A stretch of 64,000 nucleotides of DNA from Prosapia bicincta (taxonomy: Eukaryota > Arthropoda > Insecta > Hemiptera > Cercopidae). The position numbers were made by a program, and so were the translations under genes. Below, one piece after another: positions 1 through 10,089 of this stretch; position 1 is the first letter of the stretch, and every line of letters begins with the position of its first letter. The notes beneath the pieces were generated by a model. It saw only the letters and a program-made list of their open reading frames with translations. It did no database searches and was not told the DNA's origin. The stretch is from NCBI GenBank assembly GCA_036971475.1, contig JBAIZL010000005.1, positions 62,516,155-62,580,154 of the forward strand. The letters are read 5' to 3'.

Positions 1-262
1 TGTCATGGTAAGCCTTCCTATCTAATCTAACAACCTTTTCTATACAAAAATATCTTTATATTTTTACTGTGATATTTATAACCCACGGGTATGTTATCAA
101 TGTTTAAAAAAAATTTCCTTGCACATCATATTTTTCAATTATTTTAAAATAGAGTAAAGTCTCGAAAATCCAATTCTCGATATTTTGAGCTTCTGTTAAA
201 TTTGAACGTATTTCTATTTGAGCTTATTTTATCTATTTGAAAGAAAATGATGAGACGGTATA
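1..262. other. AT-rich sequence, nothing recognised
   Basis: No supported gene or repeat seen; the open frame here overlaps the tandem repeat that follows. Confidence 0.4.
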
Positions 263-432
263 TCCAAGAAATATTTATATCAATACTGTATGCAAGTATA
301 TCTTGAGTCGGGCTTCCAAGATATCTTTTAATCAATACGGTATGCAAGGAAATGAATCGGGCTTCTAAGAAATGTTAATATCAATAAGGTATAAAAAGGA
401 AATGAGTCGAATTTCCAAGAAATGTTCATGTA
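263..432. repeat. Degenerate ~50-bp tandem repeat, about 3.3 units
   Basis: Units begin near 263, 314, 366 and 413. Each carries a form of TCCAAGAAAT, ATATCAATA, GGTATGCAAGGAAATGA and GTCGGGCT. The units have diverged, so the array is old. Confidence 0.7.
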
Positions 433-756
433 AATTCTAAAATGAACTGATTTAATGTATTTTTAATTATAGTGTTAGGATTGTCGCACACTGGATCCAT
501 TCAGCTCAGTCGTTTCCGCCAAAATTCAAAAACAATGTAATCAAATATAGAACGGCATCAGTTCAGTTCAGTCCGCTCCGTCTGTCTCAGCCACTATTCG
601 GTCAGAGAGCGATTTTTGTGGAAGCAACTGAAGGACTGAGACGCCTCGCATGCGCAGAGTACAGTTAGTAGGTAGTGTTGTGCAACTGAACTCGGGCGGT
701 CTGACACATGTTTGCAGTGCTGTGATTATTGGATTGCTGATTTATTTATTTTTAAG

Positions 757-885
757 ATGAGTTTTGATAAACAACTTATTTCAGCAGTGCAGACATATCA
801 AATGTCGTACAACCTGTCACACAAGGATTGCTATAATATTACAATGAAGGAGGATACTCTCCCTCACTATCCCGTGCGACATTAA
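757..885 (+). pseudogene. N-terminus of Harbinger MADF/Myb-like protein (truncated)
   Basis: 42 codons from ATG 757, beginning MSFDKQLISAVQTYQMSYN, which resembles the first helix of MADF DNA-binding domains encoded beside Harbinger transposases. It runs out at an internal deletion near 845 and stops at 883. Non-functional. Confidence 0.65.
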
Positions 886-994
886 TACTGCGCACCCAAA
901 TGTTTCTCTTTTTCCTTGATACTAGATCATCCTCTTCTGCAGCTAGTGTCAATGCTATTACAGCAGTTTCTTCGTCACTACTGCTGGAACTCAT
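839..994 (-). pseudogene. N-terminus of PIF-Harbinger transposase (truncated)
   Basis: From ATG at 994: an acidic Ser/Asp/Glu start (MSSSSSDEE), then SRKKRNIWVRSINVARDSEG, the W-V-x-x-I-N motif typical of Harbinger transposase N-termini. The DDE domain is deleted. Confidence 0.7.
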
Positions 995-1178
995 AATCGC
1001 ACAAACGGAAAAGCCGACAGAGAATTTACTTGCAAACATTGACAGTGTTTGTTGTTCACTGGAGGTTGGCGCTCAGACTTGATGACTGAACTGAGCAGAC
1101 CGAACGGACGCAATGTGTGGAAAAAGTGCTGGAACGGAGCTGACTGAACTGAATGGATCCAGTGTGCGACAAGCCTTA

Positions 1179-2054
1179 GGGTTCATTAAAACTCCTATTT
1201 TTTCTAATGTACAGGAACATATTTCTGTGTAATCCGAGGGGCTTTCAGTCCCATCTACCTAGAGTTATCTAGACTCTACCGTATATTCAACCTCATCCTA
1301 TCTATTTCTAAGTCTCTATTGAGCTTTTTTTGTTTTAAAATTCTGAGTGTTCTTTCAATCTCTTGATTCACTTACATAAAATGTCAGTATTACTTTGGTT
1401 ATAATGTACTGTATGTCAGAATAGGGAAAGAATTGTGAATATTGATGGGATTAAATTATAAACTTGAAAGCTCCTAATCTAGAATGTAGGGAGTAATTAT
1501 TGTGACTTTTCCTTGGACTGTTGCATAATTACTTATACTAAGGGCATAAAGAGATGGCTATCCTATAACAAAATGTAGGGAGAAGATACAGTTATTATGT
1601 AGGAAGGGATATAATGGTATGAATTAACAACATTATAATCTGTTAATAGTGTAAGGAAAATGATGACCAATTGGAGTGAGGTTCATGCATATTATGAGGA
1701 CCTGGTTTTGAATAACCTTTGAATGCAGGTGAATTAACAAAGGTTTCTGTACTACCAATAATTTCCTCAGATTGGCTGTTTATATTTAAAAATTAAATTT
1801 GTTCTATTGCAGATGTTAATGAAAAATCATATGAAATACATAATTAAAATTTCTAGAGCTGCACTACCTGTAGTACTGCTTGGTAGTTAATCAACATTTG
1901 TAAATGTCCTCTTAAAATGGAAAAATCCTATTATTCAAAAGCCAGATACAATATCTTCAAATGGGATAGACCTTTCCCAAACTGTCCTAACATAACCTGC
2001 AATATCATGAGAGGAATTTCAAGGTAAGTAATGATTTTATAGTAACATTGAAAA
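1179..2054. other. Gene-free AT-rich sequence
   Basis: No open frame, repeat structure or family resemblance that I can support. Confidence 0.4.
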
Positions 2055-2237
2055 TCATTTTATGGGAGTAAATACTGCAAAATCCAAGGACTGCATTTTG
2101 TGAGAGCAATGAGGAGGCAGAGTCAAAATAGTTGCTCCATAATTTGCAACTTCTAAATATTCAATTGATAGATGCCTTCTACGGTTGTCAAGCAAAAGTA
2201 AAGGGTAGATTTTAGATTCCTTTAACCCATTGCTCAT
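2055..2237 (-). pseudogene. Fragment of pogo/jerky-type DDE transposase
   Basis: 60 codons with LLLLDN, then ILTLPPHCSHKMQSLDFAVF, matching the second and third catalytic blocks of the DDE superfamily (usual form LLxLDNHxSH and PPHCSHxLQPLD). No flanking terminal repeats recognised; the rest is lost or unrecognisable. Confidence 0.7.
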
Positions 2238-2902
2238 CTAATTATATGTGTGCCGTGGGTACGAATTACAACTTATTTACAGTTTGAAGTTTGCTTTAGA
2301 TTCTAGGCTCCTACTATTATTGTTCATTTCTTATATACACAAGAATTAACTAACTATAAGAAATATTTACATCAGCTACTGACAAACACTGAGCAAATAG
2401 CTGAGCTTCTCACTTCAGTTGATATAAAAACTGCTGATGGTTCTATTATGTTTGACAGAAGGTCAATGGACCATAAATATCTTTCTTTATTTATACTATA
2501 AATATTCCTTAGAAAGCACAAACGTCCAGCCTTGTGTATGACATATCGGAAAATAAACTTTTTTGAAGTAAACCAATGAAACAATGGCAACATTAATGAC
2601 TTGCTGAGCCAGTCTTTATCAATTGCTATAGCAATGTTAGGAAAATATCTATTGGTGTAGACCACCCAACTCACATATGTGCAGTCTCTCGTCCTGAACC
2701 GATGTCTCATGGATCAACGGCTCATATTTAAGACACTGTGCATTACTCGTATTCCTCTGACGTCTAAATGAAATTTATCACAAAAGATGTAAACATGTCA
2801 AAAGTGATTGGTGCGTTTGTTAATATTCTGTACTCTGTTTAGAAATCAAATGTAAACATATTTTGTCTGTTACAATAATATTTATATTGTCTGTATTTTT
2901 TG

Positions 2903-2904
<2 letters not shown>

Positions 2905-2948
<44 letters not shown>
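2905..2948. repeat. (TA)n microsatellite
   Basis: About 22 TA units, directly left of the foldback at 2951. Confidence 0.95.
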
Positions 2949-2950
<2 letters not shown>

Positions 2951-2954
<4 letters not shown>

Positions 2955-3073
2955 TTATTGTAAATACTTTTATCCACCACTAAGTGCAATAATTTTTGTA
3001 CCTTGTGATTTTTTTACAACAAGGTAAAATTATTGCACTTAGTGGTGGATAAAAGTATTTACAATAGTAATAT
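2951..3073. repeat. Foldback with ~55-bp arms
   Basis: Arms 2951-3006 and 3019-3073 are near-perfect inverted copies containing CCACCACTAAGTGCAATAAT. The same sequence recurs at 48,100-48,170 next to another TA array, so this is one end of a dispersed repeat. A mariner is inserted just downstream. Confidence 0.85.
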
Positions 3074-3132
3074 ATCAACTTCATAAAGTCAGTGCAATGG
3101 AAAAATAATGGACAACGTAAAATATCAATATA

Positions 3133-4469
3133 CAGGGTGACACAGAAAAACGGGAATTTTTAAAAAAATTCTAAAAATATAAGAGTGATGGAAGAAAATG
3201 GTTTTATTTATATTACATGAAATATCAAAACTTGCCATTTATGAAACACTGATGGAATTTATGATTTTTTAAAAACAACATCCTTTAGGTGGCGTCCTCC
3301 TCTACGAATGCATTCTTGAAATCTGCGGTGGAGATTCCTCATTGACCGCTGCAACATCTCAACTGGAATACTGTGGATTTTATCCCGAATTCTTTGTTTT
3401 AACTCATTTACAGTTCTTGGTCGAGTTGTGAACACTTTAGTTTTGAGATAGCCCCACAAAAAGAAATCGCACACGGTCAAATCTGGCGATCTAGGGGGCC
3501 AGAAAACGTTACCGAATCTTGAGATGACATGGTTACCAAACAATACTCGCACATCCTCCATTGATCGCCGTGCAGTTTGTGATGTCGCACCATCCTGTTG
3601 AAACTAGGATTCTTGAACGTCTGGAAAATTGTTCAATTTAGGTGTAACAAAACGTTGTAACATTTCCACGTAACGATCAGCATTGACAGTCACTGCAATC
3701 TCCCGTAAATCCTCAAAAAAATAAGGTCCGATGATCCCATGTAATGAAACGGCACACCATACTGTAACCTTATTAGCGTGTAAAGGGCGCTCATGAAGTT
3801 CATTAGGATTTGTGTCTGCCCAGTATCTGTAGCTCTGCTTGTTAACATAACCTGTGAGATGAAAGTGGGCCTCACCTGACATCCACAACTTGCTTAGAAA
3901 TTCATCGTCATTGTTTATGTGTGTTAACATTTGTTGGCAGAATTGCAATCGCGACTGGTAATCATTTTCCTTTAACTCTTGCACTATCTGCAGCTTGTAG
4001 GGGTGAAATTTTCATTTTAAATGAAGAATTCTGTGAACACTCACGGAACATTTCAACCGCAGCTGCTTGCTTACGAATCGAACGGCGTGGACTCTTCAAT
4101 ACAGATCGGCGTACAACATCAATGTTCTGTGCAGTACGAGCACTTCTTGGCCGTCCCGTTGGTTTCTTCTTTAAAGCTGATCCACTCTCTTCAAAATTAT
4201 TAATCCAACTTCTAATGGCATGTTTTGACGGAACGGAATCATGCCATCCTAAGTTGTAAAAACGTCGGAACTCAATCTGGGCAGCTTTCAAACTATCACC
4301 GTTTTTATAAAACATTTTTATAGCTAACGCACGCTGTTGCCCGTTCCACTGGTCCATGGCTACTGTAATGGCGGCTTGTTTACTTGTACACTGTCGCTGT
4401 CCCGCAGTGCTGCCACCTGCTCACTGCTGCCACGACGCGTTACAAAAATTCCCGTTTTTATGGGTCACC

Positions 4470-4472
<3 letters not shown>
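3133..4472 (-). mobile_element. Tc1/mariner element, DD41D type, 1340 bp
   Basis: Inverted ends CAGGGTGAC-C/A-CA-AAAACGGGAATTTTT at both sides, flanked by TA. The internal minus-strand transposase is dead. The insertion interrupts the dispersed repeat whose intact form is at 48,050-48,530. Confidence 0.88.
3259..4357 (-). pseudogene. Mariner-like transposase pseudogene
   Basis: From ATG 4357: an N-terminal helix-turn-helix region (MDQWNGQQRALAIKMFYKNG; KKKPTGRPRSART), then a frameshift near 4055 and an in-frame stop near 4020. The catalytic core follows: WMSGEAHFHL, where the usual first Asp (SDEAHF) is Gly; then a TAG in place of Trp before FQQDGATS; then WPPRSPDLTVCDFFLWGY. The spacing between the second and third Asp is 41 residues. 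The protein is inactive by three independent lesions. Confidence 0.88.
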
Positions 4473-4536
<64 letters not shown>

Positions 4537-4540
4537 TATA
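4471..4540. repeat. (TA)n microsatellite
   Basis: About 33 TA units abutting the mariner's right end and the repeat arm that follows. Confidence 0.95.
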
Positions 4541-4827
4541 GATTTTTTGGACTAGGAGACTGACAGACTAACCTTGATAAGAGTCCACACTGTAGTCTTG
4601 AAATAGAAACACATAAAAGCACTTAAACAATGATATATTTCAACCACACAGTGGTCTTTGTCAATCGAAGAGAAAACACAAAAAGAAATATGAGAGAATG
4701 AAATAAAATAATTGTAATCACAGATTGTGTAGAGTAAAAATCAGATGTCACAGATTAAAGATATATATATTGTTTCCATGAGCATATGAGTGATTATAGT
4801 TTATATAAGTCTGTCAGGGGAAAAGAG
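4541..4827. repeat. Single arm of PLE-terminal-type repeat
   Basis: Starts TTTTTTGGACTAGGAGACTG and contains the AACCACACAGTGGTCTTTGTC hairpin block. It is the inverted counterpart of 48,230-48,530 and shares its outer 30 bp with the palindrome arms at 50,642 and 51,029. The minus-strand reading gives a hammerhead-like order with a decayed core. Confidence 0.7.
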
Positions 4828-7109
4828 ATAAGGCTATTTGGAAAAAAAATGAATGGATTTATCTGATGTTGAGGTTAGGGGATTCTCTGGACTTGGTATA
4901 CCACTGGTATGATAGTTCCCACCTTCTCAGTTCTGAGGGATTGCAATCAGAGGGGAGTGTCTCTTCATTGAAGAAGAGAAAAATCACCGTGCTATAAGGG
5001 ACATGGAAAGTGTATAATACAAAAACAGAGTGTTGAAAAAAGCAGCTTGGCAGTAATTGGTTGAGATGTTTTCAGCAGATGGAAGTTTGAAGGAGGAATT
5101 AAAAATTCTTGGTAAGAGACATTTTAATATTCAAAACAGTTTATTACATGATTAATACATATTAGATGATTAAAGTGGCATCATTTATTTTAAGCTTATA
5201 CATATACAGTAGAACTCGGATAATTCAATCGTGCTTAATGGTGTTTTTTTTTGAGTGGAGTGAGTTATATAAGAGTGGACTGTACCGTAAAAAAGGTGGA
5301 ATAATCTTCATGATAATTTTGCAAGAGAATTGAAAAAGACCACCAAATCAGGATCCGGAGCTAGCAAATCTACTTCATTTATATATTTCACACAGCTTTA
5401 ATTTTTGCACAATACAGTAAGTAATAAGAGGACTATTAGCTACTTAGATGACCCAGAGTCCCATTGGAGGTAGAGGGAGGGGATAATGAACATTTAAGAT
5501 ACTCCTAAAATAATCACCGACACTCGATTAGGTACAAAAAAATTAAAGTTAAATCCAGCCGACCATTATTTAGCTGATTTTTAAACCTAAGTATTTTACT
5601 AAGAGAGCAAAAGAAAATTCACAAAAATTAAAAAGATGAGGATAAACTATTTTGCCTTTCCCTGTACAAGGAAAAGTCCCTGAACATGGTTAATTAGAAC
5701 TAAAAATTCATTTACGTGAAACCATACAAAGATCACAAGTGTTTTAGCATCCCACTAATGAACCGCACCATAAGCAACTCAAAGGTAGCAAAACCAACCC
5801 TTCTCCAACATGCCGCACCCAAGGACACTTTTGAAACTTATGATACCACCCAGATAACATTCATGAAATCATACCTTAGAATAATAATTTCCATATTTCA
5901 CCACCCTCTTTACAGCACTTCATTGTTATCAAGTGTATAAAATCTGAGTATTTGTTCTGCAAAACACACGTTTTTTCTCAATGTGATAAATGAATATTTC
6001 TGAAGAATCCATAGGTAGATAATTTTTTTGGACGTGGGAAATGTCATTGTCATGTGAAATAATTTTGTAATGAGGTTAGTTTTGTTAGACTGGTGTTTTT
6101 GTGATGTTGCCCAAGAAATGTTAGAAAAATCAGTGCAAGCATTCAGGAATGCCTTTAACATTGTGTCCAAGCCATCTCATAGATGTAATTTTTCAAACAC
6201 TACTTTATGTGTTCAAATAAGCACACTGTGCACTATATTGGTTAGGTGGGTATTCCCTCACCCACATTACGTGAACTGGTAACCTGAATAAAACACGCTT
6301 TTATTAAACAGAAACATATAGTCTTTTAAATGTTAAAAAAAGGCTTATCAAAATTGTCTAGAAAGTGTTTAGTTTTCATGGTTTTGGTAACGAGTCATGC
6401 TACCTCTTGCTATAAGCTTCTTTATCTAATGCGCATTTTCATTAGGATAACTTTTGTTCTGCCTCTAGGTCTTCCACATCACCAAAACAGAATCTCTCTG
6501 TCTATTACATGTTAAGTACATTACTTCCATCTTTATTAATTTTTTACCGAGCTCGAAAATAATTTTATTGATTGCTCAAAAACAAGATATTTTAACCAAA
6601 AAAAAATTATATAAAAATACAGAATTTTCCCTTTAAGTCAATAGTATAATCTTTGTAAAAAAAGGCTTACAACTCAAAATTGGAAATGGCAAGTTGAGGT
6701 ATGGATTTTAAATATCTATATCTTTTAAATGGTTATAAGTATGCTACTCAAATTTTCATACAATGTTCTCATAAACACGTTGCATCTTTTGATATATATG
6801 AAATAATTATAAAGAAATTGGGCGGGGGATCGTAAATGATATATTAAAACATTTGAAGAAAAGAATTTCATAAATGTATGCTTTATATATTTATAGGTGT
6901 AGTGCATATAGCCGTTTAAAATTAGAATAAGTTTTTGACATATTCAGTTTTGCATACTGCAATCATTTTTAAAACAAATTTGCTTGAAGTACATTATAGA
7001 ATTAAGGAAGAAAATCCATATCAGCACAAATTTTTATTTTAATCAGTAGTGCAGCCAGGTCAGAATCCTTTCAGAGAGTTGGTATTGACATTCCAAGGAG
7101 GGGAGTATA
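4828..7109. other. Mostly unrecognised; Tigger-type end at about 5210
   Basis: ACAGTAGAACTCGGATAATT at about 5209 resembles Tigger/pogo termini like the one at 47,737, but no partner end or transposase was found. The rest has short open frames without recognisable products. Confidence 0.3.
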
Positions 7110-7189
7110 AGTGCTAAATAATATTAATCACTTGAACAATAGTTTATGACTATCCGAACTTTAAATTTAGTAGATTTGTTAAAACTTAC

Positions 7190-7233
7190 TGAGACGTTTT
7201 CGATCGCTATGTGCCGATCTTCATCAATGTCTT
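7190..7233 (-). ncRNA. Hammerhead-ribozyme-like fold in PLE A terminus
   Basis: Minus strand: stem I AAGAC/GTCTC-side pairing, core TTGATGA (usual CUGANGA with C to U), stem II GATCG/CGATC with an 8-nt loop, GAAA, then ACGTC. One core change and an extra A after GAAA suggest weak or no activity. Confidence 0.6.
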
Positions 7234-7367
7234 CTGCTTGGAGATATTGGGTCAAGCGTTGACGGTTTTAAAGGTAGGTTTTCGATAGTATCAAATAGTA
7301 TGTGTGATTTATATTGTGTTTGTTCGTTTAGTATGTTTGTACTTTGGTTTTTGTGTGTCTGTAAATT

Positions 7368-8234
7368 TCATATTGTTCTAGTGTGTTGAGATGTGGTCCT
7401 TTTTTGTTGATGTATAGGATTTCTAGGTTTTGGTAAATGTCTGTGTATTTGTGTCCTGTTTATTTTATATGATTGTAAAATGTTGAGTTGGTGTTCCTCG
7501 ACTCTTTGTTTAAAACTGCGACTTGTTTGTCCAATGTAGAATTTGTTACATTCGTCACAGTTCAGTTTGTATACGCCTGGTGCTTGTAGTTTATCTTTGT
7601 TGTTGGTGTTGTGTTGTATTTTGTATTGTAACTTGTTATTAGTTTTGTATGCAATTTGGTATTCTATTTTTTGAAATTTGCGGGCTATTTTATTTGTTGC
7701 TTTGTTTATGTATGGTAATGTGATGTATTTGTTTTCCCTGTCTGTAGTGTTAATTTTAGTGTTTTTTTTTTGTATTTTGTACCATAGTTTGTCTATTATT
7801 GTGGTGTTGTATCCATTTGTGTATGCTAGATATTTAATTGTGTTTAGTTCTTTGTTTATGTTTTTGGTGGTCATTGGGACGTCTTTAAGTCTATGGAGCA
7901 TGGATCTGAAGGCTGCGTGTTTGTGTTGGATAGGGTGGTTTGTGGTGTTGTGGATAAGTGTATCTGTTGTTATGGGTTTCCTGTAAATGTTGGAGCTGTG
8001 TTTTTGTGTGTGGCTTTTTGTTATGGTTAGGTCGAGGAAGTTTAGGGATCGGTTGGTTTCAATTTCTGAAGTGAAGTGGAGTTTTGGGTGTATTTTATTA
8101 GTGTAGGTGAAGAGTTTTTCGCATTGACGGGAGTTGCCTCTGTATAGTGTTATGATATCATCGACGTATCTGTGCCAGTAAATGATTTTGTGCATGTGTA
8201 TTGTTTGTGAGTATACATGTGCTAAATGTTTGTG
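7368..8234 (-). pseudogene. PLE reverse transcriptase C-part with GIY-YIG endonuclease
   Basis: Contains the RT catalytic motif YWHRYVDDIITLY, the thumb-side NFLDLTITK and IYRKPITTDT, and the nuclease motif GVYKLNCDECNKFYIGQTSR. PLE proteins use RT plus GIY-YIG for target-primed integration. A frameshift after about residue 280 turns the expected end (LNTLEQYEIYRHT) out of frame, and the N-terminal RT fingers are absent through truncation, so it is not functional. Confidence 0.88.
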
Positions 8235-8412
8235 AGTACTAAATAATACTCCCAAAATTTTGAAAATGAAATATTTTAACATTAAAATTGGACACAAGTT
8301 GCAAAATTTGTTCTTATTTTAAATTTTGACTCACTTCAAAATTAAAGAGTATTCCATCAACATTAAAATTTAAATAGTAGTTCTTTGCATAAGTATGAAC
8401 AGTGTATTACTG

Positions 8413-8680
8413 AAGTTTCTTGATGTAATCATCTTGAATTCACTGACTAAACTAATTTTAAACTACTTAACTAAGTGAATACGTAATTGCTTACGCGTTT
8501 CAAAACAGTTGTTCCTTTTACGAAGCTAACCCTCTAACCCACTGTCATAAATCCAACCCTGTCAAACCGTTTGTATACAGCCAAAGCCGACAGTAGAGGG
8601 TTAGCTTCGTAAGAGGAATGACTGTTTTGAAATGCGTAAGCAATTACGAATTCACTTAGTTAAGTAGTTTAAATTTAGTA
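8413..8680. mobile_element. Short PLE-derived foldback, 268 bp
   Basis: Direct repeats TATTACTG at 8405-8412 and 8681-8688 flank a unit with a 42-bp asymmetric tail (8413-8454) and inverted arms about 8455-8535 and 8595-8675. The arms contain GTTAGCTTCGTAA and TTTTGAAA(T/C)GCGT, shared with PLE ends at 22,570, 35,880 and 49,460. No coding sequence. Confidence 0.75.
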
Positions 8681-9345
8681 TATTACTGTTACCAGAGCTA
8701 CATTTGCCCCTTCTTAACATATGGAATAAGAGTCCCATGCTACACTCTTTAATATGTTTAATAATAAATATTTCAGTATTAGTTTTTAAATAAGCAATAT
8801 TGTTTTTAACAGACAACATCTGTTTTAAACTCCAAGTCTATTTATTACTTACTGTGTATTTCGAATACTTTTACATGGCTTTTCAGCCATAAATTCATAA
8901 AGGATTCATCTACATTAGTTGTGTTTTTTTATTTCAAACATCTGGTTCTGCAATCTCAAGCATATTACATTTATAATTATATATCTTTTGGAACTCTAGA
9001 TCTTGCTACTTCTAGTGATCTTCTACTTCCAAAATTGTTCAATCGAGATCTGTTTATAATAGTTATAATTTGCCAAATATGTTACTTTGTATTAAACTGA
9101 CAACATTCTGCTAGTATTATGCCACAGCTCCTAATATACAGTTAGTATTTATTTAGGAAACCAGGTTACAGGTTTGCAAGAAATAACATCTTAAAAGCTA
9201 ACTTTAAATTTTCATTTTCACTGACTACAATTCTACAAAGACTCTAAGATTCTAGATTAACAAAGATTCTAAGATTCTACAAAGATTCTAGATTAAGTCT
9301 ACAACACTTCTTTAAAAAGTTTTGAAGTTTATTAAACTCTTTATT

Positions 9346-9559
9346 TAGTTAATTAGAGCTTAGCTTTGAGAACTGACAAAGGTAAAAGTCAAAATAGTTG
9401 ACTCAAAATCTCACCAACAATTAGTTTTTAATAAACAATCACACTAGCACTGAGGAAGGCGACATCGTCGCCAAAACTAATCTGTTGTGAACTAGTATGT
9501 TTATTAAAAACTAATTTTTGGTTAGATTTTGAGTTAACTATTGACTTCTAGCTTTTGTG
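9346..9559. mobile_element. Short PLE-like foldback with hammerhead, 214 bp
   Basis: A 12-bp direct repeat AAACTCTTTATT (9334-9345, 9560-9571) flanks a 35-bp tail and inverted arms 9381-9446/9492-9556. The apex between the arms holds a hammerhead-like sequence. Non-coding. Confidence 0.78.
9446..9486 (+). ncRNA. Hammerhead-ribozyme-like fold
   Basis: AGCA, CTGAGGA, a 6-bp stem GGCGAC-atc-GTCGCC, then AAAA, CTAATC, TGTT. The core CUGANGA is intact and stem I pairs AGCA/TGTT (one wobble), but the invariant GAAA reads AAAA, which should abolish cleavage. Confidence 0.6.
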
Positions 9560-10089
9560 AAACTCTTTATTCTTTGCTATAGCAATTTCTCATTAATGTA
9601 AGCCATATCTATGGAATTTTGGTATTTTTCACAAATTTTCTGTCAAATATACTGATATTCCCAAACGAAGTTTTGTATATTGAAGTCTTATGGATATTAT
9701 ATATACAAATATTTATTAACAACTCTCAGTTAACTCATTTCATTTGAAGACTAACTTAAGTTATAATATTTGGAATTTTAGAGAGCCTGAAATAAATATG
9801 AAATTTGTTGAACAAAATTGATCAATTAGAAAAATATTTTTTAGAGGATAAGAAATAAAAAGAAATTTTATAACACTTCTGCAGGGCGTTAACATTACCC
9901 CTGTTCTTTGTTTATGTATGCCTATTTACACCTATATAAAACGCTTAACAAGTGCATATTATATACATATTTGGCAAAAGTTATTTGTTAAAGAAACACA
10001 TACTGTAGTTATCATTTTATAAAAATATTTTTATTTTTGAAAATAAACATGTTCGACAATTTTCAACCAAAAATATAAGAATAATTATT

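Larger units (their letters stand above)
478..1175. mobile_element. PIF-Harbinger deletion derivative, 698 bp
   Basis: Terminal inverted repeats of about 35 bp start GG(A/C)TTGTCGCACACTGG and are flanked by TTA duplications (475-477, 1176-1178), the family-typical target. Inside, the 5' ends of both Harbinger genes survive face to face: a MADF-type start on the plus strand from 757 and a transposase start on the minus strand from 994. Everything between them in a full element is gone. Confidence 0.85.
7124..8234 (-). mobile_element. Penelope-like element A, 5'-truncated, ~1.1 kb
   Basis: Flanked by a 14-bp target duplication AGT-x-CTAAATAATA (7110-7123, 8235-8248; one mismatch). It reads on the minus strand from the RT catalytic block through the GIY-YIG nuclease to a terminal region with a hammerhead-like fold at 7190-7233. 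The 5' half of RT is missing. Confidence 0.85.

Noticed and set aside
2372..2710. 112-codon minus-strand frame
   Set aside because: No similarity to the adjacent DDE fragment or any family I know.
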